Source: Cyclina sinensis
Lineage: Eukaryota; Mollusca; Bivalvia; Venerida; Veneridae
DNA: 64,000 nt
Assembly (NCBI GenBank): GCA_012932295.1
Contig: JAAONU010000014.1
Coordinates: forward strand, 34,131,977 to 34,195,976
Reading direction: 5' to 3'
The translations under genes and the position numbers were made by a program. Position 1 is the first letter of the stretch, and the number at the start of each line of letters is the position of its first letter. Under the pieces are notes generated by a model. It made no database searches and was not told where the DNA came from. It worked only from the letters and a program-made list of their open reading frames with translations. Shown one piece after another: positions 28,301 through 40,300 of the stretch.

Positions 28301-31300
28301 GTTGTAACTGGAACAACTGAAATTAGCGAAGTGATTTACAAAGACGATCCGAGACTTATGTTGTGTGTTTGTTTTTGGCAGATTTTATGATTTTAAAACT
28401 GGCTGGATTTACATTAGGAATAGAGAACGGTAAATTTCTGGACTGAATGAAATGTGATTTTTTGAGATTGGAATCGGTCCTAGAGACTCTGAATCGGTCA
28501 AAACTGACGATTTGTTGGATTTCTGCAAGCCTATACATAATAATTGCGTCAATATTCATTGAAGAAACTTAAAATACTATATCATCTTACATCTCTATTA
28601 CTTGAATTATTTTAGAAAAAACAAGACATGTCCACGGGCAGAATGTCGAGCCCGCTCATCTTAATTCAAACCTTAACCTATAAGCTTCAGACCAAGGAGA
28701 AAGATGTTTACATAGGTGAGATGTGCGCAACACATCCTCTCTATACCCAAGGCAAAATATTCACATTGCATTAACATTGTAGAAGTGACGCTCCGGACAC
28801 GGGTTTTGAGCCGACCCTCCAAGTGTGACCTTGACCTTTGAAGCAGCCTACCTTGGTCTTGCATGTGACACACCATCCCATCATGGTGAACATTTGTATC
28901 AAACTATTTTGTTATCCTTCAAAGAATGAGCAAGATATATATCTAGGTGGACGCACATACTGACAGACGCACATACACCAAACCACCAAAAGTGAAAAGC
29001 AGCGACTAAGCGAGCTCAACCATTTCAAGCTCCTCTGACCACTAAGCATAATACTTCAAAGCATAAGCAAGATACAGCGCCAACAAACAAATTTTAATAT
29101 TTTTATTTGACCTTTGACCTCTTGTGACCTTGACCATCATTTTGCGCGAGACAATTCAACTCAACATGGAGAACATTTGTGCGAAGTTATATTAAAATCC
29201 ATCCATGTATATAGAAGTTATACTTGCAAATGAATATTTTATTTTGTTATTTGACCTTTGACCCCTAAATGTGACCTTGACCTTTGCCACAGACACCTGA
29301 ATTTTTCAAATTCCGCTGACCACTAAGCATAATACTTCTAAGCATAAGCAAGATACAGCGCCAACAAACAAATTTTAATATTTTTTTTTGACCTCTTGTG
29401 ACCTTGACCTTCATTTTGTGCAAGACAACTCAACTCAACATGGAAAACATTTGTGCTAAGTTATATTAAAATCCATCCATGTATATAGAAGTTAAACTCG
29501 CAAATGAATGTTTTATTTTGTTATTTGACCTTTGACCCCTAAGTGTGACCTTGACCTTTGCAACAGACACCTGAATTTTTTATGCAAAACTTCGCCTCAC
29601 TACGGAGAATATTTGTCCCAAGTTATATTAAAATCCCTCCATGCATGTAGAAGTTACGTTCCGGACACAGGTTTGCGCTGACCCTCAAGTGTGACCTTGA
29701 CCTTTGAGCAGCAGACCTGTGTTTTGTGTGCCACACACCACCCAATCATGGTGAACATTTGTACCAAATTATTTTGTAATCCTTCTAAGAATGAGCAAGA
29801 TATAGACCGGACAAATCCGGACGGACGCACAGATGCTCATACACCAACTATATGCCAAAAGTGGCGACTAAGTTGAGCTCACCCCAAGCGGTCTTAACAA
29901 AAAATAATAGAAAAGCAGCTAAAAATCATGATGGCACTGCAATGCTTCCTGAAAATATATGCATGCAATATAAAAATACTTAAATTTATATACAAATATG
30001 ACTGCTCTATTTAATTCCCCAGAGACATAATATTTTTAAGACTATCCTTTTAAATAACAAGGCAGTCTGAAGGACAGCTAAATCCCCTTCCGCAGTGGAC
30101 ATGAATGTGTACTTCTTGACATTTACCAACCATGACCTTGATGTTGTGCCATGCATATTATAAGCACATAGTCTCATGATAGGAATTATTTTTGCCAAGT
30201 TATTTAAAATATTCCATAAAGTCAAAAAGTTATTTAGAACATTTAACCTTGACCTTGGGGGTAGCAACCTGGATGTTGGATTCTGCATATCATGACTTAG
30301 TGGTGATCATTTGTGCAAAGTAATTAAAAAACTTTTCGTAAGCTAAGTTAGTAAGTTATAGAGCAGACGTGAAATGTGGATATTTGACCTTTAACTATGA
30401 CCTTGACCTTGTGGGTAGCAACCCAATTATTGCACTCTGCATATCGTCTCATAATGGTGATCACTTGTGCCAAGTTATTTGAAAAAATTTTCAGCAGTTT
30501 AAAAGTTATGGAGCGGACACAAAATGTAGACTTTTAACAGTTGACCTTTAAGTGTGACCTTGACCTTGGGGGTAGCAACCCAATTATTGTGCTCTGCACA
30601 TTGTCTTATAATGGTGATCACTATGTGCCAAGTTATTTCAAAAAATTTTCAGTAGTTTAAAAGTTATGGAGCGGACACGCAATGTAGAACACTTTTAAAC
30701 ACTTGACCTTTAAGTGTGACCTTGACCTTGGTGGTTCAACTCAATATTTGCGCTCTGCACGTCGTCTCATAATGGTGATCACTTGTGCGAAGTTATTTCA
30801 AAAAATTGTTCAGCAGTTTGAGAGTTACAGAGCGGACACTAAAGTGTTACGGACGGACAGACAGACGAACAGACGGAGGCCATTCCTATAATCCCCTCCC
30901 CTCTTTGCGGAAGGGGATTAAAAAAATTTCACTTAAGAAAAATTATGGACTGTGCTGAAAAAAATGGTTTTTATGTTTTAGTGTGAAAAAGTTATTATTT
31001 CTACACAGGAAAAACAAGAAATATATTAAGAAACAGAAGAACAGTCCATGAACAGCATATAAGTGACTAATCAACAAGACAATATCACAGAGACAAAATA
31101 GCTTGACAAGCTCACTAGCACAGATAAAATCATCAAGTTACTAGTCGATGTGCAGAACTAACATACGAATTAACTTGAAACAAATATGAGTAAATTCTTT
31201 CTTAAAGTTCTGTACTTATTCATCATAATTTAGACGACAAATTTAACAAATCGGTAGTTATGTGAGACTACTATGGCTAGATCTGGGGCACAATTAAGTT

Positions 31301-34300
31301 TGTTTCTGGCAATTAATTAACACTGAAACAAGAACCAGACAAGCAACACAATGATCAGTTGGTTTAGAAAACTGTGTAAGAAGCATATGCCTTGGTTTTT
31401 TTTTTTTTCTCTAAAATCATTAAGCTACTACCATTGAACGCCCACCCCCGCCACCCCCCAAAAAAAAACAAAAAAAAAACAGTAATATATCATATATAGA
31501 TCAAGTATTTATAAGATAGTAACGGATTTTGTACAACATTTTTACAACATTTGTATGCTCTCAGATTTTTCCTGAAGCATTGTTTAGAGTCTGGAAAATG
31601 CTGACACAGAGAATACAAAGAGCACTATGTTCGTAATGAAGTGGGTGGGCAATGACCTTTGACCATGTCACCTCTAAGTGGCTCTGGCAGATAGAGCTCA
31701 TCAAGCAGCCAGACGGAGCAAAACAATATGCTCTGGAGCAAAACAATATGCTCCGGGAATGAAAACACCAGAATTTATCATCTTTACTTCGCAAAAAATT
31801 TGCAATTGGTAAAGAAAATATCTCATCTCAGAAGCAGGGATGTGAAATAGATCTCAAGAAATAAAAAAAATAATCGGAATACTCCATTAAAAAAAATATT
31901 TCTCTTTTTCTTGTCTAGAATGTTTCAAGAAAATTCTCAGATTTCAGCTCATCTGTAGAAAATTTTTATACTAGCTGTAATGCTTTTTGCTGTTCTGATA
32001 CTTAGTTTAAATTCATTTAATTATACTCACCTCCATAGCAATAATACCCCACCTCACACTCTTTTCTAATACCGAAACGGCACCAGTATCCTGGTTCACA
32101 AACATTTCCTTTATCAGAATATATCCCTTGACAGTAATATCTATCAGGGCAAATTAAACATTCTGTCTGGCCCCACTCAGGCTGGTATAAGTACTCCAAA
32201 GTAACAGGGTAAGAATATACAATTCGAAACCGTTTAGAACAAGCAAACTGTCGACCTGAAATATAAGATAAGTATGTAATACCCTTAAATGGGTGATTGT
32301 TTTTATATGTTACAAAATGTGGTTATTCCCCTCTGGTTGAAAATAGGACTTACTGTTAAATTCCAGTACTGTTGTTTTTTAGATAAAGTCAATATGGTGT
32401 AAGTGTTTTGTTTTTACATTTTTTTCGGTTTTGAACTTTATATCTGTACTTATCAGAATAGTGGGTTGCTTCAGAATCTTGCATGTATTGCTTCATCATG
32501 ATTCACAAACCTTCAACACATCTATATCCTGCTGGACACAGGTTTCCTAGAGGTGTTGGAGTTACCTCCCTTATATTACAGTACCATCCTGGTTCACATG
32601 TGCCAGAAGGAGCGTATAGACCAGATGTTGCACAGTACTTCCCTTCAGGACAGGGGACACAAATACCATTGTCTTCATAGTAAGCCTGGGGGCAACTTGA
32701 TGGTGAACCTAATAATACAAATGCTGTTTTAATGATTTAACCTATCACATATTTGAAACAATATATATCATATGTGCATTTCATAGAATAGATGTTCATA
32801 TAACTGCATCCATAACATCATAATTTTGGGTAAAATTTTGTAACTTTCTTTAATTTCTGCAAGATTGCAAACATGTTATCCTTATCTTTATTTTATGTGT
32901 TCCTTGTGAAATAACTACAGGGCATTACCCAGTAATTTTGATATTACTAATAAAGCCATAAGACAAAGTGTAATAATCAAAATGTATAAAATATATAAAC
33001 ATTCAAATTTTCAAGCCATTTCCTGGTGCAAAAAAAAAAAAGACATTTAAATTTTAAAAATAATGCAGAATTGTCAAAACAACACAAATACCCTTCACCC
33101 AAACCTGCCACCATCCCCCTTTTACTTAATGTTAAAACATAAATAGATTACCTAAAGCTTTCAGCTTTAATGGAATTCTAATCATATCAGAAGTGCAAAC
33201 AGACCTATCTCAGATACTGTGGTACTTGCTCTCTATCCAAAACATGCAAGGCTTAATTCCAGCTTATTTTTATGCTTTTTCAAGACTATTTGACTATATT
33301 TCTCATTTGCATTAACTTCTTTTACCCAAATCAAACAATATCCCAACAAATAATAGTTCATTTTTTTTGCACAGCAGACACTTTCTCAAAGACCAACACA
33401 ACACCACAGTCACAACAGTGTAACTTCCCTTTAACTAAGATCCTAGTATACTTTTCAAATACTGCTCACTGTTAATGGAGGAGAAGTCTTAAAACCACAA
33501 AAATGTAAATTCTTGATGAATTCACTAATCATCTATAACTTTTATAACATTTAACCAGAAGTTTTAGCTTACTTGGTGGACATGATGATTTAGATATCTG
33601 GGTTGTCTCTGTACAACATCCAGGGTCGCAGTCTCCCGACGGACTTGTTAAACCAATACTATCACAGAATTTACCAACAGGGCATGGTATACATGAGGAC
33701 TGACCAGTGTTTGGTTGGTAGTAACCTTTTCCACATGGTATCAATTTTCCTGAACAGGTTTTAATAGAAGTAAAATATTTGTTTCAATTTCAGTAACTGT
33801 ATAGAAAGTTCATACTGTACACATTCTAAATGACTGTGATCAAATAAACTGAAAATTGAAAAATTTAGTTGTTACAAAAACATTCTTTCAGTTTTTTTTG
33901 CTAGTTCAATGAAAAGTGTGACTATAGAAATGTAATCATGTTTGTTGCCTATTCTAAGAATTGTGTTTCAAAAACAAGAATCAAATGTATTCCCCCTCAC
34001 TTTTACATTATATAACAGTAATTTTTTTAGGCACTAACCAAAAAGAACAAGCAAAAGTTATTTGAAATGTTTAGGTTAAGAGAAACATTTGAGGCAAGAC
34101 CTATGAATAACTGTGATTCTGCAGTATACTAGAATTTTATACAAAAACATCTACAATATTCAAAACTTGTTAGCAACTTTCGAAATAACTTTGTCAAAAT
34201 ATGAGTAAGTCTTTATGCCTTGATTCATAAAGTGATGGTTCAAGACAAACAGAAAATATACAGAAAAAAAGTACCATTTGGACACATGTGTCCAGCCAGA

Positions 34301-37300
34301 CAACTCTTTCCAGCTGGCATAGAAGATGTCTCTCGTTTCTCACAGTACCAACCAGACTGACAATATCCTGAAGGTGCCGAAAGTCCTGTTCCGGCACAGT
34401 AACTTCCTTCTGGACAATCAAAGCACTCATTCATATAACTGTTTTGCTGATAAGAACCTTCCTCACATGTGAATTTTCTTCCTAGAATAAAAAACAATCA
34501 AGTCTAATTAATCTGTTATTCTTGGAGTCAGATCACTTTTGATTTGAACTTCTTTTGATATGGATGCATTGGTAACAAAAATCTGAGCCAGCTTAGCCAG
34601 ACAGTTTAAGAAAGCTGAAGGGTTTGTTACAAATAATCTTCCCTGTATTAAAGAAGAATGTGAGGAATGCAATGGAACATACTAAATACCAAGTACAAGA
34701 AATTCAGTAGAACCAATGATGTTCCCCTTAGTAGCACTATTTCAAATTCACTGTTTTCGAAGTATACATTGAAGTAAAAATACTGCTATGACAAATAACT
34801 AATCACTGAATGTGATTTGCCCATAACACCACCTTGTCAGAGGCAAAAGGGGGGAAAAAAACTAAATAAGTAAGGTAGAGTTATAGGTCTTGCGTACTAA
34901 ACTTCCTCACAAAATTTTCTATCAAACTTTTCTATCAAAATTACTAAGCTGGACACATCATTATCATGTAGGCATCACTTGTGCCAAATTATTTCAAAAT
35001 CTCTTGATAAAGTTACAGAGTCGACACAATATATGGATGAACTCTAAGAGTGACCTTAACCTTTGAGTTACACAGTTGTATGCAATACATGGTCTCAATA
35101 GGTTTCGCATTTGTGTCATCTTATTGCAAAATCCCTTCATGCATGACAAAGTTACAGCCAGAAGAAGAAATATCCAACCCAAACCTTATTTGTGAGGGTA
35201 TAAAGAAGGGAGACATTCAATAAACATGGCCAGGTAGTGTTGCGATTATTTAACACTGCACTTTCTATCATTTCAACTATTTATTGTTTTTAACATCAAG
35301 CATATATATTAAACAGTTTTTAAGTGATTCTCAGAATAAGCATCATTAAAAAAAAAAAAAGAAAGGTGTTGAAAAAGTTGGACAAAGGACAGTTATACTT
35401 CTTTTGCCGGCCCGGCTAGCTCAATTGGTAGAGCAACAGACTGTCAAACTTGACGATCCCGGTTCAATCCCCATCAAGGCCGGCAAAATTTCTCTGTGAC
35501 AATTGATCTATAGGTCACTTGTCCCTCACCTCTGAAGCAAGTGAGAAAGTAGTCAGTCAATTCCGGAGAAATCGGTTGGATACCTAGGAACACTGGTTAG
35601 GTGGACTGACCTCCGGGATATGACCTTAGCTGTTAAACTGGCGTTAAACCCCAATAAAACAATTAATTTTGCACTTCCTCTGTTTCCCTCTATCAACAAA
35701 ATCATTTGGATACTTTAGGAGTTATGATCCTGACAAGAATTAAACAAGTGCGTCATCCGATGGCCTTATATTCCTCTTAAGAGTACCACCATTTAAAACA
35801 GAACAGCCAATGAAGGAATGAATCAAGGTTAGTTCACCCAATGTTAAAGTTGCAAAATTGAACATCTGGTTCAAACTTCATTGACACAGCTTCAAATACA
35901 GTAAGTAGGTCAGTACTACAAGGTCAACGTCAGCTAAGCTCAAAGATATCTACATGCAAAATTACCAGTATCGTTCAAATTTACATACTATCGCTACAAA
36001 TACAAAAAAGTAAATCAGGAGGTCAATATCACAAAAGGTCAAAGTTGAAATCTGCATGCACAATTATAAGTATGATTCAAATTTCCATCCTGTAGTTGCA
36101 AAAGAAAGAAAGTCAGTAAATCAATGTCAATGACATCTAAGGTCAAAGAAGAAATCTGCGTGCACATTTTTAAGTATGATTCAAATTTCCATCCTGCAGC
36201 TGCAAGAACAAGAAAATAGGTAAGTTGGTCAAGGTCAGTGACAGCTAAGGGTAAGTTGAAATCTACATGCAAAATAGTTGAAATATCTATACTTCAGCTT
36301 CAAAAAGAAGAAAGTAGGTCAGAAGGTCAAGTTCATGTTTGCTAAGGTCAAACTTTTAATGTACATACAAAATAATAAGCTTAGTTCCAATTTATATATT
36401 GAAGCTACAAAAACAAAGGAGTAGGTAAACAGGTCAAATTTAATGTAGGCTAAAATTGCATTTGAAATCTGCATGCAAAGTTAGAAGACTTAGTACAGTT
36501 CAAATTTCGAAACTGTAGCTGCAAAAACAACGAAGTTGGTCAACAGGTAAAGGTAAAAAAGGAATTGTTTTTCCATATAATTCTATATAAATTCTGTGAC
36601 CTCCCCACCCCTATGTGGGGCTTAATTTTGACCCGAAGGGAATAATTTGAATAATCTTTGTATACCATCCTACATACCAACAGGAAGATTTTCAAAAATT
36701 TTGTATTTGAAATAAAACTGGGTGGGGCCCAGTTCCAACCAAAAGGACATAATTTGTTCGAACCTGGATATGGTCTACTAAACAATGCTACATACAAAAG
36801 AAATAATCTCCAGGGCATACAGTTTCAAACAGGAAGCCTTTTACAGATTTTCCTATACAACATTTTGTAAAACAATAGACCCCCCCCCCCCCACACACAC
36901 ACACTAACAGGCTGAGTTGATTTTGACTCTAATGGAACAAGAGATGTTTGTAAAACTTATATGCCTCTGCTAGTACCTTATCCCTAGAGGCAGCCATAAA
37001 AATATAGGAAGGTAGAAGGACAGAGACATGTGTCAGTACATTCAAGGGAGGATGAGAGGGGCTTCTTATATTAAAAGCTATTGGTCATGGCAAGCAGATG
37101 AATGAGAGGAACTGTAGATTATGTCAATGACACTTTGGTTATATAATGTATAAAGTTCAATTACTGGAGAACACAAAAGAGTATGGGAACTGCATGAGTA
37201 GGTAGGTAGTAATGTGGGTAGGTAGGAAGTTTTGAGGCAGAAAGGCCCAAGGGGGGTTCTCCAGTTATCAATCAGAATCTGTTTACTTCTTTATAGTGCT

Positions 37301-40300
37301 TGGCCACCGTGACCTTGGCTTTTAACCTAGTGACCTAAAAGACAACAGGGGTCATCTCCTGAATAGACCAACCTGCATAGCAAGTCTGTGAAGCCAATGC
37401 CTGAGGGTTCTCTAGTTATTGACTGGTAACCATTTTTCTGTTAATGGTCACTCTTGCCTTGAACTTTGACCAAGTGACCCCCAAAAGCAATATAAATCAT
37501 CTACAGATTATTATCAACCAGCATTGCAAGTTTAAGGACCCTAGGCCCAAGCATTCTCTAGTTATTCATCAGAAATCATTTATTAGTTAATGACCAATAT
37601 GATCTTGACCTTTGATCAAGTGACCCTAACAACTTTAGGGTTGATCTACTGGTCATTACCAACCTTCCTATGAAGTGTTAGGAAGCCTGTGCCCAGGAAA
37701 ATGTAATGCAATCTAACAGGAACTAGATAACTGGATAACATTGTCTGCCTGTGTTTAATCAAGGAACTCGACAGCTTTAAAACAGTACAAACAGATACAA
37801 TTTATGTCTTTAAAAAGTCTTCTGGACATTTGATTAATTCTCTAGGGTTACAATAGTACAGAACAGTAACTACTCTTCCAAGTAGAAGGTAATCAATTTA
37901 CACCTTTTTTGATCAGCCACTTTTGACAGACTGAAACATGATCCATGATTACAAAGTTACATACTTCGACCAGTTTTTAAAAAAAAAAGAAATTTCTTGT
38001 TTGTTTCGTTTTTATACCCCTGCAAATTATAAAAGTGTCAATCCAAATAAGTGCTGGACAAGTGTTATCTAGAAATTTAACAAGGATTAAATTTTCCTGT
38101 ATATGCCTTTTCCTTTATTTGCAAAAATAACAACAACAACAAACATTAAACACAAACTACAGAAGAGTATCTATTTGCATAGAAAAATGGTACAATGTTT
38201 GCCTTGCCTTGCAGCACAATCGTTTTCAATATTCTCACCAGCAGAAAAATAGTTACCTTAGAAATGTCAAGAAAATAGAACTTTATGGGTTCATGCTGGG
38301 CTAAAATTTCTTGTAGCCATGCTGTTAGCCAAATGAAAAAATGTAGCCAATTTAGCACAGTATTAGACAAAGGTTTTAGCCAACTGATAATTGTTTTAAC
38401 GTTTTAGTTTGATACTTAAAATGTTTGTACCAGAAATTATGTATATAACTTATTCTTACCTTTTTTGATGTTCAAAATTTGGATAGCATGTCTTTTTCAT
38501 CACTGAACCAGAGGTAAATTTGTTTAAATTTTGAACTTTGAAGTGCAATACCGCTGATAACAGTATAAACATAAAAAGGTCTATAAATTTTACTAAAACT
38601 CAATATCTGTATAGATGCAGTTATCAAATTTAACATTTTTCTGACTATTAGGAAGGTCTTTGCAAGCTGAAGTATAAAGTAGTATTCTCGGGAGTTTCTC
38701 AAAAAAAGGGTGTTGCACTACTGTTGATTTTTCTATGTGTTTATGAAGATCCACATGATCAGAACTTCTGATGCCTTTTTTTACATAATTTCAACTTACC
38801 GATGCATTTCTTCAATCACGCCTTAAGTCAAGTGTATTTTCATTATTGGAAGTCGCTAAAAAGCATTTGTCCCATAATCCTATGCTTAATCATTATGTTA
38901 GTTCTTTAATCAAAAACATAAATGAATTCCTTATGTCAGAGCAAATGATCAAATAAATATATAAAAACATTCACATTAAGATTTTAACTATACTGCATAT
39001 TCATTTTTTGTAGCAACTGAAGCCCCATAATTCTGTAGCAAGTTCAACTGATATGAGAAAAGGGGAAAAAATATAGGATAATTCGTCCAAAAAGTGCTTT
39101 AACTAAGGTTTTAGCCAAATGGATTTTTTGTTACCAAATTTATGAATACTTTCACAAGTGATGAATATGGCCATCAGCAGCATGAGCCCTGACTTTGAAC
39201 AGGTAACAGAGACCTAAAAATTGTTAAATTATTTGACATACATATATGATACAATGTGGCTTGGTGTCCTTACCATGATCAATCAGCACAGTCTGAAAGT
39301 TTTAAGACTACCTATAAATGATAAATGAGACTGTCCCTTCCAAACTGAATGAAAAACATGTCAGTAGCAGAAATATATGATACTAGGTGTTAAATAATAA
39401 TCAGTCTTCTTAAAAACTTTACCTTTAGTGCAATATTCCCCTGGCCCACAGTGTTGTCCAGTTGGCCGAGCTGATGTCTCGCCTTCACCACAATACCATC
39501 CCTCATCACAATATCCAGCTGGCTGGACTAACTTAGATGTGTCACAAAACATATATTGTGGGCACCTTTTACACTTTGCAATCCCTCTCCAATGCCATTT
39601 TATGTGCTGAATCTGGTTTTGGTAAGTACCAGGAGGACACTCCATTGGCTCTATCATTCCAACTTGTAAAAGACAAAAAAGCTAGGATTTTAAAACCAGA
39701 GAAAAAGTAGTCTTATAAATGTATCAGTCTTAATGTTGGTCTCATTTGTTCCAAATTTTAGACTTCAGTTCTATCAAACTGCTAATTTTTGTATCATATT
39801 GAAATCAAAGTCATCTTATTAGTGGAACTCAACTGTATGACACAAGATCATCCACAATTTGGTCATTCTTGCTCTTCTCCAGTCGCAATATACTGTCAAT
39901 TTTCTCAACAAATAACGAAACCACTAACTACAGTTTTCAAAAACATTTTGCAAAACTCTTATCGGGGTATTTTTGCTGTGAATGTTACTGGAAAGACATT
40001 CATGTGGTGCAGTAAAGAACAATCAAAAGTTTGTTTATCTATTTCTCTTGATGCATGTGACAAGTAAATAACTTGAGGGTATTTTTCAGATGTTCAAAAG
40101 CATGTATTACTTTATTCTTCAGTGTTTTCTTGTAACAGCTAAATGAAAGAAATTATTTTAGGCCTTTTTTTAAAACAAGAGGGCCATGGTCATACATGCC
40201 GTTTGCCGTTCTCCCGTTACTCGCCGGGTTCTCCCAATATTTAGACTCTTACCCCAGCGCCCCGGCGAAGCACCCAAATCTCCCAATACATCAACATTTT

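Noticed and set aside
28109..28390. Plus-strand frame of 93 codons
   Set aside because: It lies inside the hAT-like MITE with exact target duplications, has no motifs and no splice context, so it is taken as chance.
31561..31794. Minus-strand frame of 77 codons with several cysteines
   Set aside because: Cysteine spacing does not match the module pattern and no suitable acceptor and donor pair frames it.
35406..35484. A functional tRNA gene
   Set aside because: A and B boxes are present but the anticodon stem does not pair and a SINE body follows directly, so it is a SINE head.
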